From contig SVHA01000001.1 in assembly GCA_015056085.1 (NCBI GenBank), positions 62,001 to 126,000 on the forward strand: a stretch of DNA of 64,000 nt. The letters are read 5' to 3'. The position numbers and the translations under genes are program-made. This document shows positions 33,190-42,038 of this stretch, piece after piece. Under the pieces are notes generated by a model that was not told where the DNA came from, ran no database searches, and worked only from the letters and a program-made list of their open reading frames with translations. How positions within the stretch are numbered: the first letter of the stretch is position 1; each line of letters opens with the position of its first letter. Source of the stretch: Clostridiales bacterium. Lineage in GTDB: Bacteria > Bacillota > Clostridia > Christensenellales > Aristaeellaceae.

Positions 33190-33976
33190 TATCAAATCGA
33201 TTTCCAAGACGTTCAATCCCGGCACGGTGAATGAAAAAAAGGCGCTGGACTGTGTGTCCCTGCACCTGAATGAAGGCGAATCCGTGGCCGTCATCGGCGG
33301 CAACGGCGCCGGCAAATCAACCCTGATGAACGCTGTGGCGGGCACCTGGTATGTGGATGAGGGCAACATCACGCTGGATGGCGTGGACATCACCTACCTG
33401 CCGGAACATAAGCGTGCCAAGTATATCGGACGTGTGTTCCAGGACCCCATGATGGGCACCGCAGCCACCATGCAGATTGAAGAAAACCTGGCTCTCGCCC
33501 TGCGCCGTGGGCAGAACCGCACCCTCCGCGGCGGCATCACCAAGGCGGAAAGGGAGCAGTTCCGTGAACTGCTCAAAACCCTTGATCTGGGTCTGGAAGA
33601 CCGCATGACCACCAAGGTGGGCCTGCTCTCCGGCGGTCAGCGTCAAGCGCTGACGCTGCTGATGGCCAGTCTGGTCAAGCCCAAACTCCTGCTGCTGGAC
33701 GAGCACACCGCCGCCCTTGACCCCAAAACGGCGGCGAAGGTGATGGCTGTCACCCGCACCATTGTCAACCGGGACAAACTCACCACGCTGATGATCACCC
33801 ACAATATGCGTGACGCCATCGAGTATGGCGACCGGCTGATTATGCTCTATGAAGGCCGCATCGTGCTGGACATCGCCGGTGAGGAAAAGCAGAAACTGGC
33901 TGTGGAAGACCTGCTGAAACGCTTTGGTCAGGCTACCGGCTCCGACGAAGCCGACGACAAGCTGCTGCTGTCCTGA
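33182..33976 (+). CDS. ABC transporter ATP-binding protein (TrpZ-like)
   Basis: 264 residues. Walker A GGNGAGKST at 39-47, signature LLSGGQRQALTLLMA, Walker B LLLLDEHTAALDP and the switch THNMRDAIEYG. Completes the importer of the two preceding genes. The start at 33182 (GGAGG 11 bases upstream, inside the permease gene) gives MLDIKSISKTF. A GC-rich terminator follows. Confidence 0.95.
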   Translation: MLDIKSISKTFNPGTVNEKKALDCVSLHLNEGESVAVIGGNGAGKSTLMNAVAGTWYVDEGNITLDGVDITYLPEHKRAKYIGRVFQDPMMGTAATMQIEENLALALRRGQNRTLRGGITKAEREQFRELLKTLDLGLEDRMTTKVGLLSGGQRQALTLLMASLVKPKLLLLDEHTAALDPKTAAKVMAVTRTIVNRDKLTTLMITHNMRDAIEYGDRLIMLYEGRIVLDIAGEEKQKLAVEDLLKRFGQATGSDEADDKLLLS

Positions 33977-34003
33977 TGGCATTTCTACCCAACAAAATAT
34001 CAA

Positions 34004-34041
34004 CCGCCCGCCGGACAAATTCATCGGCGGGCGGCTTTTCG
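34004..34041. terminator. terminator after the ABC importer
   Basis: CCGCCCGCCG at 34004-34013 pairs with CGGCGGGCGG at 34025-34034, followed by CTTTTCGTTT. On the minus strand the tail is TTGATATTTTGTTG, so it may also serve the convergent gene ending at 34109. Confidence 0.85.
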
Positions 34042-34108
34042 TTTGCCTGCGGTGGATGGTAATGAAAAGGCGCTGCATAACAGCAACGACTGAAAGGGCA
34101 GGGGAGAA

Positions 34109-35281
34109 TCAGAGGTCGCCGCGGCTCAGGGCAGCCAGCAGCAGGTTACGCAGCTTGCCTACCGCTTCGTGAGCGCAGCACCAGATGGTGTTGTACATCA
34201 CCAGCATGGAGAAGTTCTCCTTGGGGAAGCAGTAGAAATCCGTGCCCAGCATACCGCCCCAGCCGAATTCACCTTCCTTTGCCAGGCCGGGATACTGTGC
34301 GGGATCTACGCACACCCGGGAGAGGCAGCCGAAGCCATGTCCCCACATATGGGGCCACAGGCCGGTCTTTTCCTGCTCGGTGAGGTGGTTGGTGGTCAGA
34401 TACCTGACCGTTTCCGGGGAGAGAATGTGCTTGCCGTTGTAGCAGCCGCCGTTCAGCATCATCTCAAGGAAGTGGCTGTAATCGTCAATGGTGGACACGA
34501 GGCCGGCGCCGCCCGCCTGATAGGCAGGTTCCCGGCTGTATTCACCAATGCCCATGTGCAGGGAATTCCACTCCTGCAGGCCGTCGGGGCTGCAGCTATA
34601 TGCCTTGACGAAGCGATCCTGCTTTTCTTCCGGCACATAGAAGGCGGTGTCCTTCATGTCCAGCGGAATAAAGAATTCATCCCGGAGGAAATCGCCGAAG
34701 CGCTTGCCGCTGGCTACTTCCACCACAGCCGCCAGCACATCGGCGCAGATGGAATACCGCCAAACGGTGCCCGGCTCTGCTGCCATGGGCTGCTGGCCCA
34801 TCATGTTCATCAGTTCCACCGTTGGGATGCCGCCGCCCGCACGGATAGCCTCGTTGGCCTTTTCAAACACGCCCTTGACCAGCAGCCCGGAGGGATCGTC
34901 ATCGGCATAGGCCAGACCGCCGCACATATTCAGCAGATCCCGCAGATTGGGTGTGCGGGAGGCAGGATGGATGGTGCCGTCCGATTCGATGATCTTCGGG
35001 TCACGGAAACCGGGGAGATACTTCTCCACGCCGTCCCGCAGGTCGATCACGCCCCGCTCAGCCAGAAGCATCACAGCGGCGGCGGTAATGGGCTTGGTCT
35101 GGCTGAAAAGGCGGAAAATGTTGTCCCTTTGGAGGGGCTTGTTGGCGCCGATGTCGGAAAGGCCTACCTGGGTATACAGGGCTTCTTTGCCGTTGTGCAT
35201 CACTAGCAGATTCATGCCGGAGCAAAGCTTCCGATCCACCATGTCCTGCATCAGCTGCTGGGCTTGCCTGATCAGTTCCAT
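34109..35281 (-). CDS. beta-lactamase-family serine hydrolase
   Basis: 390 residues, PF00144. SxxK motif SQTK at 60-63 (FRLFSQTKPITAAAV); the YxN position is YSI (WRYSICAD), so the second motif is altered. The C-terminal HGFGCLSRV region has the usual spacing. No signal peptide. Such proteins often act as esterases, which would fit the neighbouring acyl-esterases and glycosidases. The start is the ATG at 35281, spaced 9 bases from AAAGG; an ATG at 35290 directly abuts that site. Probably co-transcribed with the SGNH gene 34 bases upstream. Confidence 0.87.
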   Translation of the reverse strand: MELIRQAQQLMQDMVDRKLCSGMNLLVMHNGKEALYTQVGLSDIGANKPLQRDNIFRLFSQTKPITAAAVMLLAERGVIDLRDGVEKYLPGFRDPKIIESDGTIHPASRTPNLRDLLNMCGGLAYADDDPSGLLVKGVFEKANEAIRAGGGIPTVELMNMMGQQPMAAEPGTVWRYSICADVLAAVVEVASGKRFGDFLRDEFFIPLDMKDTAFYVPEEKQDRFVKAYSCSPDGLQEWNSLHMGIGEYSREPAYQAGGAGLVSTIDDYSHFLEMMLNGGCYNGKHILSPETVRYLTTNHLTEQEKTGLWPHMWGHGFGCLSRVCVDPAQYPGLAKEGEFGWGGMLGTDFYCFPKENFSMLVMYNTIWCCAHEAVGKLRNLLLAALSRGDL

Positions 35282-35315
35282 CACGATCATCCTTTCTTAC
35301 AGGGGAAACGCAGGA

Positions 35316-35978
35316 TCAAAGTTCTTCCAGGAAGTGACCGATGCGGCGGGCCAGCCACTCATGACCAAAGTCTGTGGGGTGGAGGCTGTCCACGGTCATC
35401 TTGCGGAGATTCACGGAATTTTCCGGGTAAAAACCGCTTTCGGAATACAAATCCAGCACCGGCAGGGCGTAAACTTCCGCCACTTCCACCAGAATGTCCC
35501 GGTAGGTTTTCAGCGTTGCGACGCTCAGGGGCTTTGTCAGCGCCTGATCTCCGGTGGGGCTGTCCTCAAATACACGGTGCAGGGGTGTAACGATCACCAC
35601 GGGCTTGCCGGCATAGCGGGTGAGCAGCTCGTTCATCAGATAATGGCAGGCGCCGTAGAAAGTGTCAGGTGTACGGTCCGTGGGAACACCCAGGGGCGCT
35701 TCACCGTGACCGTAATCGTTGGTGCCGCCAAACACCACCACGGCGTCAGCGGATTCATCCATTTGCTCCAGGCGCATACAGAAGTCCTCGTCCGTGGAGG
35801 CCTTCGTTACCACCCGCTGGCGTGCGATGCGGGTGCCTGACTTGCCATAGTTGTTTGCTTTCTTCAGACCGAACATTTTCTCCAGACGACCCACATAGCC
35901 ATTGGCGTGATCGCTGGCGCCCAGCCCTTCGGTGATGCTGTCGCCCAGAAAGTTGACGGTGGCGTTTTTCAGGTTCAT
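35316..35978 (-). CDS. SGNH/GDSL hydrolase (copy 1)
   Basis: 220 residues of the SGNH esterase fold, cytoplasmic (no signal peptide). Block I FLGDSIT with the catalytic Ser, block III GGTND, and block V DSLHPTDFGH with the Asp-x-x-His pair. It is a clear paralogue of the three genes at 37774-39757: shared DESADAVVVFGGTND, PLGVPTDRTPDTFYGACHYL and LLTRYAGKPVV. It likely removes acetyl or other acyl groups from imported sugars or oligosaccharides. Transcribed divergently from the GH43 operon from its own promoter. Confidence 0.9.
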   Translation of the reverse strand: MNLKNATVNFLGDSITEGLGASDHANGYVGRLEKMFGLKKANNYGKSGTRIARQRVVTKASTDEDFCMRLEQMDESADAVVVFGGTNDYGHGEAPLGVPTDRTPDTFYGACHYLMNELLTRYAGKPVVIVTPLHRVFEDSPTGDQALTKPLSVATLKTYRDILVEVAEVYALPVLDLYSESGFYPENSVNLRKMTVDSLHPTDFGHEWLARRIGHFLEEL

Positions 35979-36046
35979 AATGATGCCTTCTTTCGATGGC
36001 AGGGGCGCAATTCAGCCGATTTTGATGCCCTGCCGTTCTGCCTCTT

Positions 36047-36075
36047 ATGATAACAAAAAAATCTGTAATTTGCAA
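36047..36075 (-). promoter_or_regulatory. promoter of SGNH copy 1
   Basis: On the minus strand TTGCAA (36070-36075), 17-base spacer, TATCAT (36047-36052). Only 20 bases separate it from the -35 of the divergent promoter. Confidence 0.6.
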
Positions 36076-36095
36076 CACAAATTGATGGGAATTGA

Positions 36096-36124
36096 TTGAC
36101 AAATAACAGGGAAGGGGATAGAAT
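36096..36124 (+). promoter_or_regulatory. promoter of the GH43-SGNH operon
   Basis: TTGACA at 36096-36101 and TAGAAT at 36119-36124, 17 bases apart. Confidence 0.82.
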
Positions 36125-36192
36125 GAAGGGGACATTGAGACCGGATATTCTTGATATACTTGTATCTGCTTGTGAACAGAAGGAGGCCGCTT

Positions 36193-37755
36193 ATGAAGCA
36201 GCTTGTCAACCCCATTCTCCCCGGTTTTTATCCTGATCCTTCTATCCTGCGGGTGGAGGATGACTTCTACATGATTACCTCCACTTTCTCCTATTACCCG
36301 GGCATTCCGGTATTCCACAGCCGTGACCTGCGCCACTGGGAGCAGATCGGTCATGTGCTGGACAGGCCTTCCCAGATTCCCCTGGACTGGCGCAATATCT
36401 CCTGGGGCATCTATGCGCCCACGCTGCGCTTCCATAACGGCCTGTACTATATGATCACCACCAATATCGGCGGCGGTGACAATTTCGTCTGCACCGCTGA
36501 ACATCCTGCCGGCCCCTGGAGCGAACCCCACTGGATCGCCAATGCCCCCGGTATTGACCCGACCCTGTTCTGGGATGACGACGGCGCCTGTTATATGATG
36601 GCGACCGGGCATGACGAAAAGGGTCAGGGCATCTGGATGAGCCGCTTTGACGATGAAAAGTTCTGCATTGTGGGCGAGCGCCGCATTGTCTGGCACGGCG
36701 CCATGCAGAATCCATGGGCGCCGGAAGCGCCTCATGTGTATAAGAAGGACGGCTGGTACTACCTCATGATCGCCGAGGGCGGCACGGAGCATTATCATTC
36801 CGTGAATATTGCCCGCTGCAAGGACATCATGGGTGATTACACCGGCTATCAGGGCAATCCCATCGTGACCCATCGTCACCTGGGAGACAGTTATGCTATC
36901 TGCAATGTGGGTCATGCCGATCTGGTGCAGCTCAAGGACGGCAGCTGGTACATGGTGTTGCTGGGTTCCCGCACCTATGGCGGCTATCACAAGAATATGG
37001 GCCGTGAGACCTTCATCGCCCCGGTGGACTGGTCCGGCGACTGGCCGGTGGTCAGCCCCGGAACGGGCCGCATTGAGTGGACGTATCCCGCCCCGGAACT
37101 GCCTGACTTCTATGTGGAAAAGAAGGACGAGGACGATTTCACCTCCATGGTGTGGAACACCCTGGGCACGCCGGTGAACCATGAATACCGCGTTGACGGT
37201 GAGAAACTGTACATCCGCTGTCAGGCCAAGGGCGTTGTGCCGCCGGTGGAGGCTCCCCAGGAGCCACTGCCCAACGGCGCTCTGGGCTTCTATGGCCGCC
37301 GCCAGCAGCATATGCACTTCTCCGCTTCCGTCACTGCGACCCTGCCGGAACTGCCTTCTGCCACCTGCGGCATGACGATTCTCCAGCACGACTTCGCCCA
37401 GATTCGTATCGAGATGCTCCATGGCGAAAAGGGCGTCACCGTCCGGGCTGTCAAACAGTACATGACCGGCCAGTGGAGCACCCCCGACTGGAGGCGGGTC
37501 GTGGAAATCAAGGGCGAAACGGTGATTGCTGACGCCACCGCCCGTTTGGAGATCCTCGCTGATGGTCAGGAACATCACCTCATCTGCAATGGTGAAGAAG
37601 TGGCTGTTATCAACGGCGGTTTCCTGGGTAGCGAAAGTTGCGGCGGCTTCGTGGGCGCCTACATCGGCTGCTTTGCCTCCGGCAACGGCGTGGAGAGCAA
37701 CGAGGAAGCGTGCTTTGTCAACTTCAGCTACAAGGGCATCGAAGAAGCGCTGTAA
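36193..37755 (+). CDS. GH43 beta-xylosidase/alpha-L-arabinofuranosidase
   Basis: 520 residues without a signal peptide, so it acts on imported oligosaccharides. The five-bladed propeller contains the catalytic set: base Asp15 in FYPDPS, pKa-modulating Asp122 in GIDPTLFWDD and acid Glu178 in WAPEAPH. The C-terminal about 200 residues form the beta-sandwich typical of GH43 xylosidases (LGFYGRRQQHMHFSASV, then GGFVGAYIGCFASGNG). AGGAGG is 7 bases before the ATG at 36193. First gene of an operon with three SGNH hydrolases, which suggests work on acylated xylan or arabinoxylan fragments. Confidence 0.93.
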   Translation: MKQLVNPILPGFYPDPSILRVEDDFYMITSTFSYYPGIPVFHSRDLRHWEQIGHVLDRPSQIPLDWRNISWGIYAPTLRFHNGLYYMITTNIGGGDNFVCTAEHPAGPWSEPHWIANAPGIDPTLFWDDDGACYMMATGHDEKGQGIWMSRFDDEKFCIVGERRIVWHGAMQNPWAPEAPHVYKKDGWYYLMIAEGGTEHYHSVNIARCKDIMGDYTGYQGNPIVTHRHLGDSYAICNVGHADLVQLKDGSWYMVLLGSRTYGGYHKNMGRETFIAPVDWSGDWPVVSPGTGRIEWTYPAPELPDFYVEKKDEDDFTSMVWNTLGTPVNHEYRVDGEKLYIRCQAKGVVPPVEAPQEPLPNGALGFYGRRQQHMHFSASVTATLPELPSATCGMTILQHDFAQIRIEMLHGEKGVTVRAVKQYMTGQWSTPDWRRVVEIKGETVIADATARLEILADGQEHHLICNGEEVAVINGGFLGSESCGGFVGAYIGCFASGNGVESNEEACFVNFSYKGIEEAL

Positions 37756-37773
37756 CAGACGGGAGGAATGAAC

Positions 37774-38430
37774 ATGGATATCCGCAACACGACCATTAAT
37801 TTCCTGGGGGACAGCATCACCGCCGGCTTTGGCTGCTCCGATTGGTGCAACCGCTTCACCGATTTGCTGGTGAAGGACTACGGCGTGAAGAAGGCCAATA
37901 ACTACGGCATCTGCGGCAGCCGGTTTGCCCAGCAGCTCAACGATAAGGGCGAAGTGGTGGATCAGGACTATTGCATGAGGCTGGAAGAAATGGACGAATC
38001 CGCCGACGCTGTGGTGGTTTTCGGCGGCACGAATGACTTTGGTCACGGCACGGCCCCGCTGGGCGTGCCCACCGACAGGACGCCCGAAACATTCTGGGGC
38101 GCCTGCCATTATCTGATGAATGAACTGCTGACCCGCTATCCCGGCAAGCCTGTGGTGTTCCTCACGCCCCTGCATCGCCTGAATGAAAATGACCCCAAGG
38201 GCGACGGCTCCAAGAAGTTCTCCGTGGCGCCGCTGAAGGTGTATCGGGACATCATCATCGAAGTGGCTGCCCAGTACAGCCTGCCTGTGCTGGACCTGTA
38301 TGCCACCAGCGGTATGCAGCCGGAAAATGAAGCCTGCCGCAATGCACTCATCCCTGACGGTCTGCACCCCAATGATGCCGGTCATGTCATACTGGCAAGG
38401 CGGATCGCCAACTTCCTGGCGAAGGTGTAA
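37774..38430 (+). CDS. SGNH/GDSL hydrolase (copy 2)
   Basis: 218 residues, no signal peptide. Ser in FLGDSIT, GGTNDFGHG, and the DGLHPNDAGH block complete the SGNH set. Most similar to copy 4 (39101): both have TPLHR followed by NENDPKGDG, a KKFSVAPL stretch and YATSGMQP. The ATG at 37774 is 7 bases from GGGAGG; one at 37768 is too close. Probable sugar O-acetylesterase. Confidence 0.9.
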   Translation: MDIRNTTINFLGDSITAGFGCSDWCNRFTDLLVKDYGVKKANNYGICGSRFAQQLNDKGEVVDQDYCMRLEEMDESADAVVVFGGTNDFGHGTAPLGVPTDRTPETFWGACHYLMNELLTRYPGKPVVFLTPLHRLNENDPKGDGSKKFSVAPLKVYRDIIIEVAAQYSLPVLDLYATSGMQPENEACRNALIPDGLHPNDAGHVILARRIANFLAKV

Positions 38431-38445
38431 GGGGAGGGCAGAGCG

Positions 38446-39072
38446 ATGAATCTGACAGGCGCAACCATCAACTTCATGGGTGACAGCATCACCGCCTTCA
38501 GCGAGGAGGGCAAACTCTCCTATGTTGATGTGATGGTCAAGGAATACGGCCTGAAAAAGGCCAACAATTATGCCATTGGCGGCAGCCGTCTGGCGAAGCA
38601 GAAGAACGGCTACCTCGACTGGGATTGCTGCGCGCGAATTCACGACATGGATAAGGACGCCGACGCCGTGGTCATCTGGGCTGGTACCAATGACTGCTCC
38701 AGCGGCGACGCACCTCTGGGCTCTCCTGCGGACAGGACGCCTGCAACCTTCTGGGGCGCCTGCCACTACATCATGAATGCCGTGATGAATGACTTTGCGG
38801 GCAAGCCGATTCTGGTGATTTCCCCCATGCATTGCGGCACGGAACTGAACTACAACGAGTGCAGCAGTGCCCCGCTGACGGTGTACCGGGACATCCTCAT
38901 GGCGGTGGCGGAGTATTACGCCCTGCCGGTGCTGGATATGTATGCGGAAAGCCTGTTGCAGCCTGCCAATGAAACCTGCCGGGAGCGCCTCATGCCCGAC
39001 AGCCTTCATCCCAACGACGCCGGACATACCATGATCGCCCATCGTGTGGCTCATGCGCTGGAAGAACTTTGA
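38446..39072 (+). CDS. SGNH/GDSL hydrolase (copy 3, divergent)
   Basis: 208 residues. The catalytic blocks are kept (FMGDSIT, AGTND, DSLHPNDAGH), but the loops differ from its neighbours: GTNDCSSGDAPLGSPADRT and a shorter region after SPMH. It is the shortest and most diverged of the four paralogues and may have a different acyl substrate. It lies 15 bases after copy 2 with GGGGAGG before its ATG. Confidence 0.9.
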   Translation: MNLTGATINFMGDSITAFSEEGKLSYVDVMVKEYGLKKANNYAIGGSRLAKQKNGYLDWDCCARIHDMDKDADAVVIWAGTNDCSSGDAPLGSPADRTPATFWGACHYIMNAVMNDFAGKPILVISPMHCGTELNYNECSSAPLTVYRDILMAVAEYYALPVLDMYAESLLQPANETCRERLMPDSLHPNDAGHTMIAHRVAHALEEL

Positions 39073-39100
39073 TTTGAGATATTAGAAAGGGGATTTTACG

Positions 39101-39757
39101 ATGAAACTTGAAGGTGCAGTGATTAACTTCCTGGGCGACAGCATCACCCAGGCCTGCGGCGCATCCTGCGAAGAGAAGGGCTATGTGGCCGTGCTGGAAA
39201 AGCAGTTCGGTCTGAAAAAGGCCAACAACTACGGCATCGGCGGCACCCGCTTTGCCAAGCAGACGACCCCCAGCATTTTTGAAGTGTTCGATCTGGATTT
39301 CTGCCAGCGAATGGAAGAGATGGACGAATCTGCCGACGCCGTGGTGGTCTTCGGCGGCACGAATGACTTCGGTCATGGCGACGCCCCCCTGGGCGTGCCC
39401 ACTGACCGCACTCCCGATACCTTCTGGGGCGCCTGCCACTATCTGATGGATAATCTCCTGACACGCTATCCCGGCAAGCCCATTGTGTTCATCACCCCTC
39501 TGCATCGCTTCAACGAAAATGACCCCAAGGGCGATGGCAAGAAGTTCTCCGTGGCGCCCCTGAGCGTCTATCGTGACATCATCATGGAAGTGGCCCAATA
39601 TTACGCCATTCCCGTGCTTGATCTGTATGCCACCAGCGGTATGCAGCCTTCCAACGAAGCCTGCCGCAACCTGCTCATGCCCGACGGCCTCCATCCCAGC
39701 GACGCAGGCCATGCCATTCTGGCCCGCAAGATCGGCAACTATCTGCTGAAGTTGTAA
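39101..39757 (+). CDS. SGNH/GDSL hydrolase (copy 4)
   Basis: 218 residues; FLGDSIT, GGTNDFGHGDAPLG and the DGLHPSDAGH block. Close paralogue of copy 2 and, at the N-terminus (NGYVGRLEK/KGYVAVLEK), of copy 1. Last gene of the GH43 operon before a clear terminator. No signal peptide; inferred intracellular deacylation of oligosaccharides. Confidence 0.9.
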   Translation: MKLEGAVINFLGDSITQACGASCEEKGYVAVLEKQFGLKKANNYGIGGTRFAKQTTPSIFEVFDLDFCQRMEEMDESADAVVVFGGTNDFGHGDAPLGVPTDRTPDTFWGACHYLMDNLLTRYPGKPIVFITPLHRFNENDPKGDGKKFSVAPLSVYRDIIMEVAQYYAIPVLDLYATSGMQPSNEACRNLLMPDGLHPSDAGHAILARKIGNYLLKL

Positions 39758-39786
39758 GGCCGCGCGGTTTTCCCAAAATCAATATT

Positions 39787-39822
39787 GCCTCCTCTGTCAT
39801 TGAACGGCAGGGGAGGCTTTTT
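39787..39822 (+). terminator. terminator of the GH43-SGNH operon
   Basis: GCCTCCTCTG at 39787-39796 pairs with CAGGGGAGGC at 39808-39817, followed by TTTTTG. Confidence 0.9.
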
Positions 39823-39876
39823 GCATGGCAAAAGAAAACCCCTTCGAAATTCACGCAGAGGCAGGGACAACGCAAA

Positions 39877-40626
39877 TCAATATTCGATGCGGTCGCAGTC
39901 CGGCACACGTTCCAGCTCTTCTGCGAAGATGCAGTCGATGTTGGCGTTGAGGTTGGCAGGGCGGGCCACATAGTGGGCGGCGTTGCGGATGATTTTGAGG
40001 ATGTAGGGATATTCCCGGTAGGTGGCGTAGGTTTCATGGCCGGGCTGGAAGTAGAACACCTTGCCGTAGCCACGGCGCCACACGCAGCCGCTTCGGAAAA
40101 TTTCGCCGCTCTGGAACCAGCCGCCGAGGATCAGTTCGTCGGGAGCCGGCACATCAAAGCGCTCGCCGTACATTTCTTCGTGCTTGAGTTCGAAGTAGGG
40201 CGGGATGCCCTGCACGATGGGATGGCCGGGCTCGATGACCCATAGGCGTTCCCGCTCGCCCACATCGTGGCAGCGCAGGGAACAGGAGGTGCCCATCAGC
40301 AGGCGGAAAGGCTTCGAGTAATGGGCGGAATGCAGGGCAATCAGGCCCATGCCCTTCAAAACCTGACGCTGCACCATCTGGGCGATTTCATCAGGCAGAT
40401 CGTTGTGCAGCACATGGGCCCACCAGATCAGCACATCGGTGTTATCCAGAATTTCTTCCGTCAGGCCGCAGTTCTCCTCATACTGGCAGGCGTAGCGGAT
40501 TTCCACGTCCTCGCCGTCAAAAGCCTTGGCCAGGGCGTCATGCATACCGTTGGGATACACTTCCTTTGAGATGGGGTTGAAGCGCTCGTGATAGCCTTCA
40601 TTGAAGATGGTGATACGCAGTGCCAT
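39877..40626 (-). CDS. ThuA-like domain protein
   Basis: 249 residues of the ThuA (trehalose utilization, PF06283) family, a class I glutamine-amidotransferase-like fold. Seen: ITIFNEGYHE at the start, TDVLIWWAHVLHNDLPD, GLIALHSAHYSKPF, then the GGWFQSGEIFRSGCVW and GKVFYFQPGHETY strands. ThuA proteins occur in sugar-utilisation operons; the activity is not well defined. The start at 40626 has AAGGAGG 6 bases upstream. The neighbouring regulator on the same strand suggests joint control. Confidence 0.88.
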   Translation of the reverse strand: MALRITIFNEGYHERFNPISKEVYPNGMHDALAKAFDGEDVEIRYACQYEENCGLTEEILDNTDVLIWWAHVLHNDLPDEIAQMVQRQVLKGMGLIALHSAHYSKPFRLLMGTSCSLRCHDVGERERLWVIEPGHPIVQGIPPYFELKHEEMYGERFDVPAPDELILGGWFQSGEIFRSGCVWRRGYGKVFYFQPGHETYATYREYPYILKIIRNAAHYVARPANLNANIDCIFAEELERVPDCDRIEY

Positions 40627-40729
40627 AGGGATTCCTCCTTGTAATGCTTGTAATATATGTACCATACAACCGCCGGGATTTTCCGGGGTCGTCGATGACC
40701 AGTGGGCAGGGGAGAAACAAGCGTGATTT

Positions 40730-41815
40730 TTACAGCTGGAAAATGTCTGCCGGGAGGCAGATTCGCTCCGTTTTGCCGTTTTCAAAGGCGAGACGATACA
40801 GCAGATTCGCTGCCGCAGCGCCCACGTTTTTCGGCTGCTGATCGATGATGTATGGCCGGGGAGAAAGATAGGGTTCACCCAGGGTAAATTCGTTGTCGTA
40901 GAGCATGAGGGTGATTTCGTTATCGAGGTTGTTTCGCCGGAGGTAGCGCATCAGCGCCCTGGCGTAAGAACGGCTGGTGGAAATGATGGCAGTGGGATTC
41001 ATTTCCCGGATATGGGCGTCCAGCCGCTGCTCCAGATCGGGCGCATCAGGCGGGATGCTCAACTTGAAGGAAGCAGGATAGCCGGGGTCAAAGGCGAGGG
41101 TGGCCTTGTCAAAGCCGTGGCAGCGGTCGGACACAGAGGTGGAGTGCTGCGCCAGATGGCCGATGAAACTGATGCGCCTGTGGCCCTGCTGATAGAGCAT
41201 TTCCACGCCCCGGCGGGTGGCTGCTTCCTGATCGCACCCCACATAACTCAGGGGTAGACCATGAAGGTATCTGTCCACCTGCACCAGCGGGAAGTGATTC
41301 ACTGTCAGCTGCAGCATTTCCTCGCTGTACTGGGTGAAGGCGATGGGGAAGAGGATGATACCGCAGCAATAGACCTGTGCCGTCTGAAGGCAAAGGGCTT
41401 CCTTCTTTTTATCGTTGTCTGTGACCATGATGTAGCATTCCAGATTTCGGCTTTCCAGCGTTTCCCGGATGCCGGCGATCAGGTCGCACATGAAGCTGGT
41501 GTGCAGGAAGGGGACAATCACCGCCACGGTGTTGCCGGAGGAGAGGAAGTTCTGCTGGTTTTCCGGTGACCGCAGAGACACGGCAACTGTGCGGGCCAGC
41601 GGGGCAATGAAAGTGCCCCGGCCCTGCTGGCGGTAGATCAGCCCTTCTTCCAGCAGAAGATCAAGGGCGTGCTTGGCGGAAATACGGCTGGCCTTGAACC
41701 GGGAGGCCAGTTCGTTCTCGCTGGGCAGGCGGAAATCCGGCTCATTTTTGTTTTCCTCAATGAGCTGGCGAAGATAGTCGTAAATCTGCGTATACAGCAG
41801 GTTGCGCTGGGTCAT
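40730..41815 (-). CDS. GntR-type DNA-binding / LacI-type sensor transcription regulator
   Basis: 361 residues. The N-terminal winged helix is GntR-like (YTQIYDYLRQLIEENK, then PSENELASRFKASRISAKHA and LIYRQQGRGTFI). From about residue 85 on there is a periplasmic-binding-like sugar sensor (NTVAVIVPFLHTSFMCDLIA, GHRRISFIGHL, YDNEFTLGEPYLSPRPYIID). This is the AraR-like architecture, usually a repressor released by a sugar. It is transcribed away from the GH38 operon; a 36-bp palindrome and two consensus promoters lie between them. The start at 41815 has AAGGAGG upstream. The sensed sugar is not known. Confidence 0.9.
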   Translation of the reverse strand: MTQRNLLYTQIYDYLRQLIEENKNEPDFRLPSENELASRFKASRISAKHALDLLLEEGLIYRQQGRGTFIAPLARTVAVSLRSPENQQNFLSSGNTVAVIVPFLHTSFMCDLIAGIRETLESRNLECYIMVTDNDKKKEALCLQTAQVYCCGIILFPIAFTQYSEEMLQLTVNHFPLVQVDRYLHGLPLSYVGCDQEAATRRGVEMLYQQGHRRISFIGHLAQHSTSVSDRCHGFDKATLAFDPGYPASFKLSIPPDAPDLEQRLDAHIREMNPTAIISTSRSYARALMRYLRRNNLDNEITLMLYDNEFTLGEPYLSPRPYIIDQQPKNVGAAAANLLYRLAFENGKTERICLPADIFQL

Positions 41816-41888
41816 GGGAACCTCCTTGCGAGGGGAATGAAGTGGGGAGTCCGGAAGGGGCATTGAACGGGTCAAATGTGTCATATTT

Positions 41889-41917
41889 ATTATATGAATT
41901 TTCGAAATAAAAGTCAA
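41889..41917 (-). promoter_or_regulatory. promoter of the GntR/LacI-type regulator
   Basis: On the minus strand TTGACT (41912-41917), 17-base spacer, TATAAT (41889-41894). The spacer contains the palindrome TTTCGAAA (41900-41907). Confidence 0.82.
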
Positions 41918-41948
41918 CTATTTCAACTGACAAAGACGCAAAAATGGG

Positions 41949-41984
41949 AAAAGATGCGTTTCAGTTTGTGAAATGGCATCTTTT
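41949..41984. promoter_or_regulatory. 36-bp palindrome, candidate operator
   Basis: AAAAGATGCGTTTCA (41949-41963) and TGAAATGGCATCTTTT (41969-41984) are inverted copies with one mismatch/bulge around GTTTG. It lies between the two divergent promoters, 32 bases from one -35 and 55 from the other. It could bind the regulator or, as RNA, form a hairpin. Confidence 0.6.
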
Positions 41985-42038
41985 GACACTACGCAACGAT
42001 AAAATCAAAAAAATTGTGGCAATATGCCGAAATTGCCC

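Noticed and set aside
35755-39054. 1099-codon antisense frame across GH43 and SGNH genes
   Set aside because: It spans several clear genes, and its apparent internal repeats only reflect the SGNH paralogues on the other strand.
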